A stretch of DNA of 64,000 nucleotides from Gammaproteobacteria bacterium (GTDB lineage Bacteria > Pseudomonadota > Gammaproteobacteria > Pseudomonadales > Azotimanducaceae): contig JAPOWH010000014.1 of the NCBI GenBank assembly GCA_026707735.1, positions 1-64,000 on the forward strand. The letters are read 5' to 3'. This document shows positions 55,055 to 63,427 of this stretch, piece after piece. Both the position numbers and the translations under genes were made by a program. Below the pieces are notes generated by a model, which saw nothing but the letters and a program-made list of their open reading frames with translations, had not been told where the DNA came from and made no database searches. Position 1 is the first letter of the stretch. Each line of letters opens with the position of its first letter.

Positions 55055-57127
55055 ATGGCATTGTTTGCTAAAGACCGAATTGGTCAATCACTGGGATTGA
55101 TGGCTGCGGGTGGCGTGCTAGGTGCTGCCATTGCCGCCATTTCGGTGTTAGCCGTATTCTCCAATCTCAATAATTCCAATGGATTGCAGTCAGACATTGG
55201 ACAGGCAACAGGGACTAGTGAAGTAGCATTCTCAAGTTCTTCGGAGCCGAAAGCTGGCAGTAGTGGATCCGCGCAAAATAACTATGACATCGCCAACTAC
55301 CGGGACAACTTCGAAGGTAACCTTGCATTGCACGCTATGTTGCAGCAAGCCAACAAGCAAGAAACTTTGGGGTACTTTGAACAAACAAAGCGAATAGAGT
55401 CGAACAACAGAAGACATGCAGCTGAAAGAGCCATTGTTCAACGACTAGCGGCGATGAGCCCTAAGGAAGCACTCACGAAAATCGAAGGAATGTCGGCGAG
55501 TCGGCATGGCGAGCTCGTTGCAGTGGTTTTTGAACAGTGGTCGCAATCAAATTTGGATGAAGCGGTCGCTCACGCCAAATCCCTAACCGATTCAAACAGG
55601 CAGGCTGCCGTTAGAGGAATGCTTGACGCGCGCGACGACCTGTCTGAGGATCTCCGTATTCAGATCGCGAAACAGCTTGGCAATGAAAAACTCGCCATAG
55701 ACCAAAGAGATCAGTCAACTGTCTTAAATTTCAATGAAGACCCAGGCAAAGCTTTTGACGCCCTTGTGACTGACAACCAAGCCGATGTTTCCCAATTGGG
55801 AGCGTTCTTGACAGTTGCAAAGGCAATGGTCGACAAAGAAGGACTCAAAGCCTTAGACACGATTAGAGACTCATTGGGTTTCAGCGTAGTTGGCAATGCC
55901 GTTTTTCTGTCTGCAATGCACGACTCGGTCCAATCGGACCCTCACGCAGCCTTTCAGGTAGCATCGACACTGTCGTCCAATAATCGCAGGGTTGCGCTTG
56001 GAGCAGTCGTCAATTCGTGGGTGTCGAGCGACCCAATGGCCGCGCTCGCTGCCGTTAACACTCTCGAGGCCGGTAGGTTGCGCAAGGGACTGCAGGAAAC
56101 TCTGGTTTCGGCTTGGGCTCACCGTGACCCGCAGGATCTTTTTGACCACATCGAAAGCCTGCCGGAAAACCTTCAGGATGAAGCTGAACAGCAAGCAATG
56201 CTTGCGATTGCACGAACAGCGCCTACCGAAGCCGTGCACTTTTTGGCTGGTCTTACGGACGACGAACGAAGAATGGAGCTAGCACGTGCAATTGCTAGAA
56301 ATTGGTCAGAGACTGACAGCTATGCAGCGCTGGAGTGGGCATTATCAGAGCAATATTCCAATGAACGTTCGCGTCACGCCATACTCTCGATAGTGCTGAC
56401 GAAGCTCGCACTTGAAGATCCAGAACTCGCATTACAGTCGGCCCTTAACGAACCCCCAGGACGGTTCGGCAGAGGCCTAGAAGTCGACGTTATACAAACA
56501 GTTGCAAGATTTGATCTTGATCAGGCTATTGCAATGCTTGAGCAAGTTCGCGATGGGCCTTCAAAACACTCAGCGTACGCACATGTTGGGCGTGCACTCG
56601 TCAGTAAGGGAGAATATGATCGCGCAATACGACTTGGACAGAAATTGTCGGATGTAGGCCGAGCAGCTTACTACTCCACTGTAATTAGTCAGTGGGCATT
56701 TGCCGAACCAGAGTACTTGTTCGATTCGTTGGATCGCTTGCCGTCGGAGGAACTCAAGACCCAAGCTGCGATAAATCTGCTGTTGGCCAACAATAGAACT
56801 GATGCGTTGAGTCCTGAGCAAGTGGAAGGATTGTCCGATTATGTGGGAGATGGTGAAAACATGTTGACTCAAATTCGCCACCTTAGTCCTGGACGGGTTG
56901 TGATGTTCGATGGCGCGTCTGAAAGCTTAAGCGGTAGTGTTGGGATTGAAAATGAGATCTCCGAAGTGATCGAAGTAAGGCTCCAGCAGACCCTTGAAAC
57001 ACTTGAGCAAACGCTTTCCGATGCTATGACCGACATGGCAATCGAGGGTGCTTTCGTAGGAGACGCGGTCATAAATACGAAGGCTATCGAGGTAAAGAAG
57101 GAAGACGACGAGGAAGAGGAGGAGTAG
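55055..57127 (+). CDS. Membrane-anchored alpha-helical (HEAT/TPR-like) repeat protein
   Basis: From ATG 55055 (GAGGGA 4 nt upstream; a GTG at 55034 is also in frame but its AGGGA is too close) a 690-residue protein. One transmembrane segment (about 9-35), a Ser/Gly-rich linker (to ~75), then a long helical array of ~30-residue repeats carrying the pattern W...DP..A: VVFEQWSQSNLDEAVAHA, VNSWVSSDPMAALAAV, VSAWAHRDPQDLFDHI, ARNWSETDSYAALEWAL, ISQWAFAEPEYLFDSL. This looks like the HEAT-like repeats of secreted proteins in several environmental phyla, probably a protein-binding scaffold. It ends with an extremely acidic tail (DDEEEEE). Function unknown. Its stop is followed by a hairpin at 57136-57156. 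Confidence 0.7.
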   Translation: MALFAKDRIGQSLGLMAAGGVLGAAIAAISVLAVFSNLNNSNGLQSDIGQATGTSEVAFSSSSEPKAGSSGSAQNNYDIANYRDNFEGNLALHAMLQQANKQETLGYFEQTKRIESNNRRHAAERAIVQRLAAMSPKEALTKIEGMSASRHGELVAVVFEQWSQSNLDEAVAHAKSLTDSNRQAAVRGMLDARDDLSEDLRIQIAKQLGNEKLAIDQRDQSTVLNFNEDPGKAFDALVTDNQADVSQLGAFLTVAKAMVDKEGLKALDTIRDSLGFSVVGNAVFLSAMHDSVQSDPHAAFQVASTLSSNNRRVALGAVVNSWVSSDPMAALAAVNTLEAGRLRKGLQETLVSAWAHRDPQDLFDHIESLPENLQDEAEQQAMLAIARTAPTEAVHFLAGLTDDERRMELARAIARNWSETDSYAALEWALSEQYSNERSRHAILSIVLTKLALEDPELALQSALNEPPGRFGRGLEVDVIQTVARFDLDQAIAMLEQVRDGPSKHSAYAHVGRALVSKGEYDRAIRLGQKLSDVGRAAYYSTVISQWAFAEPEYLFDSLDRLPSEELKTQAAINLLLANNRTDALSPEQVEGLSDYVGDGENMLTQIRHLSPGRVVMFDGASESLSGSVGIENEISEVIEVRLQQTLETLEQTLSDAMTDMAIEGAFVGDAVINTKAIEVKKEDDEEEEE

Positions 57128-57135
57128 CCCTAGTT

Positions 57136-57156
57136 GCACAGTTGAATAGGCTGTGC
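57136..57156. terminator. Hairpin between convergent genes
   Basis: GCACAG (57136-57141) pairs with CTGTGC (57151-57156) around a 9-nt loop, just after the stop at 57127 (+) and before the stop at 57185 (-). No T run follows, so terminator function is tentative. Confidence 0.35.
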
Positions 57157-57184
57157 CCACATGGAAGTGATTTGTGGTTGGAGA

Positions 57185-57991
57185 CTAATTCTTGTCGTTG
57201 ACATCCACTTGGAAATGGGAGTTGATCCAATTCGAGATTTTTTCGGAGGTCTCCCTATAAGCAAGCAATTGTTCGTGTGCACGCGTTTCCTCAATTACGC
57301 GAGCATGTGGTATTCGTTCCAAAACGTGGCGTGTTTCTTCCGGAGGAATAATCGTGTCGCTAGTGGAATAAAGCACCAACACTCTTTCGGGTAGAGAATC
57401 CAATTGCGAACGCACGTCTAGTTTCGTTCTCATTATCAGTCGCAACGGAAAGAAACGCGCGGGAGTTTGGTTCCCGATATGAACAAGCGATCGATAGGGT
57501 GAGACAAGAATTAAGCCATCGACATCTGAGTCACTTGCCAATATGGCCACTCCGCTTCCCATGCTATAGCCCATGAGTATGACTTGGCGGCTTGGGAACT
57601 CACCGCGTACCCACTCGATCAGGAGTTTTGCATCGCGTACTAACGTTCTCCCACTTGGATGGCCATCGCTCTTGCCGAATCCGCGATAGTTGCCAATAAC
57701 TGCAGGGTATCCCAATCTGTTGAACAGCTTGATGTAGTTTCTAGCTTCTTTGAAGCCTCCTGTGAAGAATACGATGACTGGACCTTCGGCCTCGGCATTC
57801 ACCAAGTAGCCTCGAGAAGCAATCCTTCCAGATTTCGCCAAAGGTAGCTTGTACTCTTGGTAGGAAACCTCTACAGGTGTTTTGTCCTCGTTTGGCAGGA
57901 ACAGAATCGAATCCTGCATGAGGAATAGCGCAATACATGCAACTAGATATCCCAATCCCAAACCGGCGACGATGTTTTGAACGAAGGGCAT
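57185..57991 (-). CDS. Membrane-anchored alpha/beta hydrolase, BEM46/ABHD17-like (paralog 3)
   Basis: A 268-residue serine hydrolase, nearly co-linear with paralogs 1 and 4. Anchor about 5-24 ending MQDSILFLP; FFTGGFKEARNY; NYRGFGKSDG (101-110); Ser143 in MGYSMGSG; Asp212 in STSDTIIP; His239 in TRAHEQLL. Compared with paralog 4 it shares VRSEFP / VRGEFP, SPYRSLVHIG and RFFPLRL.MRTKLDVRS, so the two look like a fairly recent duplication. It lies 238 bp downstream of paralog 4 on the same strand. Substrate unknown; lipid ester or acyl-protein is the family expectation. Confidence 0.85.
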   Translation of the reverse strand: MPFVQNIVAGLGLGYLVACIALFLMQDSILFLPNEDKTPVEVSYQEYKLPLAKSGRIASRGYLVNAEAEGPVIVFFTGGFKEARNYIKLFNRLGYPAVIGNYRGFGKSDGHPSGRTLVRDAKLLIEWVRGEFPSRQVILMGYSMGSGVAILASDSDVDGLILVSPYRSLVHIGNQTPARFFPLRLIMRTKLDVRSQLDSLPERVLVLYSTSDTIIPPEETRHVLERIPHARVIEETRAHEQLLAYRETSEKISNWINSHFQVDVNDKN

Positions 57992-58229
57992 AGTTGATTA
58001 TGACCGACCCCGGGGAGTTATCGACTCGTGAGGCCAACAATCGATTAGTTAGCCATTGAATTGACGTTTCATTACAGCAATGTGAGCTAAGGCATGTAAT
58101 GCATTTCAGTTCGACGACACCCCGGCTTCAGTCCTCTTTAGGGCTTTGAACCTGTCCCACGAAATGGTTCGATACTGCCCATGAAGTTTTCTATTGAACT
58201 GCAAGATATCGACTCTATTGATTGCAGTC

Positions 58230-59009
58230 TCACGACTCATCAAAACCTGTCTGCAGCCACGTTTTGATCGCGCTCAACGTGTGTTCGTACGAAAGCAAAT
58301 TGTTGTGGTGTCCTTGAGCCACAACAACTTTGGCTTGCGGTAAGTGCTCAAGCACTTTCAGTGTTTCTTCCGTTGGTATCAAGGTGTCATCTTTCGAATA
58401 GAGCACAAGTACTTTTTCAGGAAGAGAGTCCAGCCGAGAGCGAACGTCGAGCTTGGTCCGCATTAACAGTCGCAGTGGAAAGAACCGTCCGGGTGTCTTT
58501 CTGCCGACATGTACGAGAGATCGATAGGGCGCAGCGAGAATGAGCCCATCAACATGCTCATCGAAAGCCAGAATTGCTACCGCACTGCCCATGCTGTTAC
58601 CCATGAGTACTAACGATCGGTTTGGAAACTCAGAGCGTACCCATTCAATCAGTAGCTTTGCGTCGTTGACCATCGTTCGCTCTCGAGGATTGCCATCGCT
58701 CTTGCCGAATCCGCGATAGTTGGAAATTACTACCGGGACATCAAACTGGCTAAAGCGTTCCACATAGGTCCGCGCTTCCCCAAGATTTCCAGTGAAGAAT
58801 ACGACGACCGGACCATCCGCGTCTCGGTTTGCTACATAGCCTCGCGATATGATCTTTCCCGACTTGGAGACGGGTAGTTGGTACTCTTCGAAGGGAACGT
58901 CAATAGAAAACGTTGATTCTTCGGGATAAAACAGGATTGAGTCCTGCATGAGAAATAACACTATGCAGGCGGCGATGTAGCCCAGTCCTAGTGCAGAAAG
59001 CAGCGGCAT
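58230..59009 (-). CDS. Membrane-anchored alpha/beta hydrolase, BEM46/ABHD17-like (paralog 4)
   Basis: A 259-residue serine hydrolase: anchor about 4-21 ending MQDSILFYP, FFTGNLGEARTY, NYRGFGKSDG (97-106), Ser139 in MGNSMGSA, Asp208 in SKDDTLIP, and His235 in GHHNNLL. It starts 6 bp after the stop of the CmcJ/NvfI-type gene on the same strand, so these two are almost certainly one operon. Its sequence is closest to paralog 3, the next gene downstream. Confidence 0.86.
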   Translation of the reverse strand: MPLLSALGLGYIAACIVLFLMQDSILFYPEESTFSIDVPFEEYQLPVSKSGKIISRGYVANRDADGPVVVFFTGNLGEARTYVERFSQFDVPVVISNYRGFGKSDGNPRERTMVNDAKLLIEWVRSEFPNRSLVLMGNSMGSAVAILAFDEHVDGLILAAPYRSLVHVGRKTPGRFFPLRLLMRTKLDVRSRLDSLPEKVLVLYSKDDTLIPTEETLKVLEHLPQAKVVVAQGHHNNLLSYEHTLSAIKTWLQTGFDES

Positions 59010-59015
59010 TGTTGG

Positions 59016-59957
59016 TTAGCGCCACGCCCACTGGGAAACCGAACCATCTGGAAGATGGTCGGGTATTGCGGCTTGAAACTTCCTTTTGCGTGCTTCGCGG
59101 TTACTTTCTCGGTCGAACAGAGCTAACACTCTCACTTCGATGGTTTGCCGAAGTGGAGCGTCGTCTGTGGTAGTTGGGTCATGCACAGCACCGTGATAGA
59201 CCTGTCTCAAGCACGGATTCTCTTCTCGCGTGTCGTATTGCTTGAACACAAGCATTTCATTGGGCTTCATTCTTGGAAAGTAGTACCACCGATGGTGTTC
59301 GTTATAGGCCAAACGAAGACTTACTAGGTGCTGCTGGACAGCGGATGCGCCTCCCCAAGCGTCAGCGGAGATAATGTCTTCGGTCTTGAGAGATGTCATG
59401 TCCAGCATCGCGAGCGGCATGACTTGAATGTCGTTCTCAAGGTCAATGCTTCGCCAAAGATTAAACATGGCACAATGGCGACCGTCTACGATTTCGTCCC
59501 AGCGGTTTTCTGCATACGCGCTGATGTCAGAGTGCGTGCCTCCGTAATTTCCTGGACTTCCATTGGGAGTTGGTTTGCTGGCACGTGCATGTCCTTTGGG
59601 TAGATTTCCGTAGCCGTTCCGATATTGATGTTGTGTCACGTAGGTGTCGAAGCAACCCGTCAGATTTTTGACAACCTCGGAACACTCGGCATAGAAATCC
59701 GTCGTGGCGACTGACATGTTTAGAAAGTCCGTAACCTCTGTTTCCTGTGGAATCAATTGAAATCCTTGGACGTCAATTGATGCCGCAGGATCTAGGAGTC
59801 TGGCGTTGTGCACTCGAATCGGACGGTTTGAATACATCGTGCGCCGTTCTTCGTCGTTTTCGACTTCTTGAAAATCGGGCATACGCACATTCTTGTAGCG
59901 TGAATGAGCGAAATGTCCTTGCGCTTCTATGAATTCAAGCTCAGCCACTTCATGCAT
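59016..59957 (-). CDS. CmcJ/NvfI (AsaB-like) family Fe(II)/2OG oxygenase-type protein (paralog 2)
   Basis: A 313-residue protein clearly homologous along its full length to 37778-38746: HFAHSRYKNVRMPDF versus NFAHGRHKGFRVPNH at the start, VHNARLLDPAASIDVQGFQL (49-68), NGSPGNYGGTHSDI with His142-x-Asp144 as likely iron ligands, FNLWRSIDLE, RWYYFPRMKPNEMLVFKQYDT and VYHGAVHDP. Both copies have the iron-ligand candidates, so both are probably active. First gene of an operon with BEM46 paralog 4 (6 bp) and possibly paralog 3. The pairing suggests oxidation followed by ester or thioester hydrolysis of the same kind of molecule, but this is inference. Confidence 0.78.
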   Translation of the reverse strand: MHEVAELEFIEAQGHFAHSRYKNVRMPDFQEVENDEERRTMYSNRPIRVHNARLLDPAASIDVQGFQLIPQETEVTDFLNMSVATTDFYAECSEVVKNLTGCFDTYVTQHQYRNGYGNLPKGHARASKPTPNGSPGNYGGTHSDISAYAENRWDEIVDGRHCAMFNLWRSIDLENDIQVMPLAMLDMTSLKTEDIISADAWGGASAVQQHLVSLRLAYNEHHRWYYFPRMKPNEMLVFKQYDTREENPCLRQVYHGAVHDPTTTDDAPLRQTIEVRVLALFDRESNREARKRKFQAAIPDHLPDGSVSQWAWR

Positions 59958-60071
59958 CTCATTTGCTCCAACCAGACGTCGAAATCATACACAAATTCGG
60001 CATTCAATCTGGCAATTTTCGCTCCCGAGATTTATTGTTTCAGTATTGTTTAGCTACGAAACTTTGAGAAG

Positions 60072-60779
60072 TCAATTGACCAGTTGAGAAAGCACTCGGT
60101 CATAAAACTTGCACAGTCGCGAGTAGTCGATGCGGGGTTGCTTCCGACCAGTCAAATGACTTTCGAGAGCATCGAGAATCTCATGCCATCCTGCAGTGAC
60201 ACCTGGATTCCAAATCTTTGTTGCACCTCCAGGGAATTGCTGGACCGATTCAATCGTCATTCGATCGACCACTGTAAGCAGCATGCGGCTAGTGTGGCCA
60301 TCGGTGGATTCAATCGCGAATCGCCAGAATGAATCCTCGCCACTATCAAAACGTATTGCACTTTGTTGTGAGTATTCTCCAATATTGCCAGTCATGGATG
60401 GTTGGGAGCGAAACTCATAGCAAGCGCCTGCCTTTGGTTCAAAGCTGACGGGCAGTAGCCATGAACCGATTTCGCAAGGACTCGAAATGGCGCTCCACAG
60501 TTGCTGTGCACTTACGTCAAATGCGCGCGAGATGCGAAACGTCGCAATGTCGTCGAAATGTCCCAATCGAGGTACGTAATCGACAAGTGCAGACCAACTG
60601 CTGAATCCGTACTCGCGTGCAAGCACATACTGTGCAGTTTGAAGACCTATGCGAGTGGTGTTGGCGTAATACTCTTCAATACGACGTCGTGCATCGGGAT
60701 CGTTCTGCCGCCATGCTCGCAGCAGAGACTTGGCTTGGTTGCGAAGGTTTTCAATGTTTGGAGTGTGGGTTGGACCCAT
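60072..60779 (-). CDS. SRPBCC (AHSA1-like) domain protein with an N-terminal ankyrin-associated helical region
   Basis: ATG 60779 is chosen because AAGGAGA lies 7 nt before it; the frame is open to 60833. The 235-residue product begins with NIENLRNQAKSLLRAWRQND...AQYVLAREYGFSSWSALVDY (about 8-70), a helical segment I know as the usual N-terminus of bacterial ankyrin-repeat proteins; here it is joined not to ankyrins but to an SRPBCC domain (about 80-200: ISRAFDVSAQQLWSAISSPCEIGSWLLPV, GGATKIWNPGVTAGWHEILDALESHL). The fold binds hydrophobic ligands. No partner genes. Confidence 0.78.
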   Translation of the reverse strand: MGPTHTPNIENLRNQAKSLLRAWRQNDPDARRRIEEYYANTTRIGLQTAQYVLAREYGFSSWSALVDYVPRLGHFDDIATFRISRAFDVSAQQLWSAISSPCEIGSWLLPVSFEPKAGACYEFRSQPSMTGNIGEYSQQSAIRFDSGEDSFWRFAIESTDGHTSRMLLTVVDRMTIESVQQFPGGATKIWNPGVTAGWHEILDALESHLTGRKQPRIDYSRLCKFYDRVLSQLVN

Positions 60780-60916
60780 GATCAATCTCCTTGGTGGACG
60801 ATATCCGCGAACCGACCGATTCAAGAAGATCAAATTTCGAAGGCGAATGGGCTTGGCCCTTCCCGCGGATCGGGCACGTATCGCGTGACGTGCATTGTCA
60901 TGTTACTACAGCAGCA

Positions 60917-61165
60917 CTAACCAAAAAGAGTCTCACGGACTTCTTTCTTTGGTTTGCGTAGAAAGTCAGCCACGTCCGACACCACTGCGTCAAGAGTACC
61001 TGTGTTCACGGTCCGATGCCGGGGAATCGTTACGCTATGTTGGGAATCCATGAGCCGAAATGTCAAGATCATGTGACTCCCTTTACTTCGCTTGAGTTGA
61101 TAGCCGTAATGTCGCTCGAGCAAGTCAGCGAATTTCTCGCCCGAAAGATCTCGTGGCAACTTCAA
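60917..61165 (-). CDS. hicA: HicA-type mRNA interferase toxin
   Basis: An 82-residue protein with the double-stranded-RNA-binding-like HicA fold: KLPRDLSGEKFADLLERHYGY, then KRSKGSHMILTF with the catalytic His31 (the family's G-S-H), and SVTIPRHRTVNTGTLDAVVSDVADFL. Length and motif order match YcfA/HicA toxins, which cleave mRNA. Start is TTG at 61165, sharing TTGA with the stop of the upstream antitoxin gene (overlap 61162-61165), typical of translational coupling. The antitoxin comes first, unlike classic hicAB but as in the variant pairs with this kind of antitoxin. Confidence 0.85.
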   Translation of the reverse strand: MKLPRDLSGEKFADLLERHYGYQLKRSKGSHMILTFRLMDSQHSVTIPRHRTVNTGTLDAVVSDVADFLRKPKKEVRETLFG

Positions 61166-61416
61166 ACGGCGATAGACTCGTCCCTGACAAGGTGCAGTCG
61201 AATAATCTTCGGCACTGCTCCATCCTCAAAGTGGCAAAGGACCGCATCTCGAGTCATTTCCTTGAGATCTTGCCAATCATCTCCTTGAGTAAAGATACTG
61301 TGCTCTAGCGCTCGGGCGTTGTAACCTCCTTCGACGGCTTCAGTGACTTCAAAGATGACCTCATCAGGCACTTGTTTCCTTTTCTTGTCGAATTGTCGAT
61401 CCTTGGTCGTTGTCAC
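61162..61416 (-). CDS. hicB: HicB-like antitoxin (short form)
   Basis: An 84-residue protein: EVIFEVTEAVEGGYNARALEHSIFTQGDDWQDL and EMTRDAVLCHFEDG...IRLHLVRDESIAV. EGGYxARALxxSIFTxxDxWxEL is the partial RNase-H-like fold of the short HicB proteins that pair with HicA and are often mislabelled in databases as dehydrogenase subunits; there is no C-terminal DNA-binding domain. It neutralises the HicA toxin encoded just downstream. GTG start at 61416, with GGAAGGA about 6 nt upstream. Confidence 0.82.
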   Translation of the reverse strand: MTTTKDRQFDKKRKQVPDEVIFEVTEAVEGGYNARALEHSIFTQGDDWQDLKEMTRDAVLCHFEDGAVPKIIRLHLVRDESIAV

Positions 61417-61897
61417 CTGACTTCCTTCCCGTCCATATTTTCAAGTATTTCAGTGCTCGCCGTTGGGTCTTACCTTGCATCGGGCGAATGTTGGTTTGAG
61501 CTCATCAAGTCTAAGTATCTACCTATTAAACTTGATCGCGATGCAAATAGGACACTAAAGGGAACTTTTCAAACGTAATCACGAGTGAAGGCAACCAAGT
61601 ATTGTGGAAATTCACGTGGGATTCATGGGTATACGTTCAAGTCAGATTGGTCCGAGAGCTTGGGCATGTCAATCGCTCCTACTGAGCTGTTATCCACTCG
61701 TAGGCTCTCAGGCACCACAATAGAGAAATGTCACGTTACCCATTGCAATATGTCAATACTCGATCAGGGCATTGACAAATTTTTATAAATTTGTACGCTA
61801 AGCTTGTTAGTACAAGAATCTACACCGCTACTATACGATGGATTGACCATCAGAAGGCATGAGCTAACTGTACAAGGGTAGCATCTAGGTAAGAGCG
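61417..61897. other. Divergent intergenic region between hicBA and the sigma-like gene
   Basis: 481 bp with no convincing gene. It must carry the promoters of the toxin-antitoxin pair (minus) and of the sigma-like gene (plus). The main visible signal is the AT-rich dyad at 61775-61794, described separately. Confidence 0.45.
61772..61799 (+). promoter_or_regulatory. Operator-like dyad overlapping a -35 consensus
   Basis: ACAAATTT (61775-61782) and AAATTTGT (61787-61794) form a perfect inverted repeat with a 4-bp spacer. It overlaps a perfect -35 hexamer TTGACA at 61772-61777; 16 nt further TACGCT (61794-61799) is a weak -10. This places a repressor-type site over a promoter about 100 bp upstream of the sigma-like gene start at 61898. 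Confidence 0.45.
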
Positions 61898-63349
61898 ATG
61901 GAAGACAACGGGACAAATGGCACTCAAGAGCGCTCTCCCGACAATAGTGAGAAATCATGGCAGCAATCGCATGTCTCTTGGCTGACGGAAGCTGCCGAAG
62001 CCTCGCGCCCGCGTAGTGCAAGACGTCAAGCCGAGACGGGAGCGGATGAACTCGACCTGTTAGAGGAGTCACAGTTTCCCAGCCATAGTCAAAAGATGCA
62101 TACGCTTTGGACTCAGCTCTCCCCCAATCAGCAGTCCGTTGCTAAAGCCCGCTTAGCTCGCAAATCCAAAACCGAGACGTTGGAAACGATTGGGGCACGC
62201 CTAGATCTGACAAGGGAGCGTGTCCGTCAAATCCAAGTTCGCATTATCCAGAAGATTGGCGAAGCCCTAGAGTCCGAAACCAACGAAATCCTTGCTGAAC
62301 TGGCAGCTCAAACCGGAGACATGGTGAACGAGGACGAATTTCGTTCCATGCTCGAAGAGATTTTGGGCGGGTGCACAGAAGTCTGGGAAGTTGCCTATAT
62401 GGCTTATTTGATTCAAGAGTCAGGCTATAAATTCAATCGAGGTATAAGAATTTCGCCTACTGCAGTGAAATTTCTCAATGCAGCAAAAGCCCAAGTTCCC
62501 GACTCAAAGGATGCGCGCATTGTAGATGTCGATCCCATTCGACAAATAGATCCAGATTATTGGTACAAGTATCGGACTTCAATAGTAAAGTGTCTGGGGC
62601 TCACCCTCCTGCCAAACGGTTCGGTTGCAACCCGCGACACGCTACCTGTGCGCGTATTGGACGCATTGAGCTACCTGGGAAGCCCGGCAACAAAAGAGGA
62701 GCTTGCGGAGCTCACCGGAATACCGGAAAAGACATTGCTGAGCCGACTGTGGTGCATTGATGAAATTGTCAAGGTTGCCAACAACCTTTGGACGCTCAAA
62801 TCTCCCGGTCTCACAAAGTACGTTGGCGTTGTGGACATGATCGAGCAGATCTTGCAGGAGGAGGGTGGCGAATGCTCGACCGAGTACCTTCGAGAGGAAG
62901 TAAGAAAGCGCTGCAATGTTAAGCATTCCAGCGTAAACACTTTCTTGGCCACTTCGCAGTTCATCGTAAGAAACGGGAGAGCTCGCCTTCGCAAGGAAAA
63001 CGAGATCGCGTTGAAGCCGTTGTGGCAGACCATTGATGGCAGATTGGCCAATGGATCGCCATATTGGACTTTTGCAGTTCAGGAACGTCATCTAATGGGC
63101 AACTCCGTGACGGGATTTCCACCTGAACTTGCCCACGAGCTTGGAATTGAGCCCAACAGCTACGCTTGGGTACCGGTTACTCGCCCTGTGGGTTGTAGAG
63201 ATCTCAAAGTCACTTGGCGCATGGCGTCTGCAAATGGCGTGCACATCGGCTATCTGCGGGATACATTCGAGGGTTTGAACTGCAGCGTTGGCCAAGTCTT
63301 GCGGCTGATTGTGCGACACCGACGCATCGAGATCCAGCGCCACGTCTGA
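61898..63349 (+). CDS. Sigma-70 region-4-like DNA-binding protein with extra helical domains
   Basis: A 483-residue protein. Residues 70-120 match a sigma-70 region 4 helix-turn-helix: LSPNQQSVAKARL then TLETIGARLDLTRERVRQIQVRIIQKI, the exact form of the -35-recognising helix in primary sigma factors. There is no region 2, so it cannot act as a complete sigma factor. Residues 120-345 are helical with further winged-helix-like parts (LDALSYLGSPATKEELAELTGIPEKTLLSRL about 250-280; EQILQEEGGECSTEYLREEVRKR about 308-330). The C-terminal ~100 residues (PYWTFAVQERHLMGNSVTG, FEGLNCSVGQVLRLIV) are beta-rich and unrecognised. Probably a transcription regulator; regulator of its own promoter through the dyad upstream is a reasonable guess. 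Next gene is moaA, 78 bp downstream. Confidence 0.7.
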   Translation: MEDNGTNGTQERSPDNSEKSWQQSHVSWLTEAAEASRPRSARRQAETGADELDLLEESQFPSHSQKMHTLWTQLSPNQQSVAKARLARKSKTETLETIGARLDLTRERVRQIQVRIIQKIGEALESETNEILAELAAQTGDMVNEDEFRSMLEEILGGCTEVWEVAYMAYLIQESGYKFNRGIRISPTAVKFLNAAKAQVPDSKDARIVDVDPIRQIDPDYWYKYRTSIVKCLGLTLLPNGSVATRDTLPVRVLDALSYLGSPATKEELAELTGIPEKTLLSRLWCIDEIVKVANNLWTLKSPGLTKYVGVVDMIEQILQEEGGECSTEYLREEVRKRCNVKHSSVNTFLATSQFIVRNGRARLRKENEIALKPLWQTIDGRLANGSPYWTFAVQERHLMGNSVTGFPPELAHELGIEPNSYAWVPVTRPVGCRDLKVTWRMASANGVHIGYLRDTFEGLNCSVGQVLRLIVRHRRIEIQRHV

Positions 63350-63427
63350 ATTTCCATCTAGCTCATATTCTGTCTTAGTAGCACTACAACAATAAAATCT
63401 TCGTCTCTTCTGTCCGATCTGATTTGA

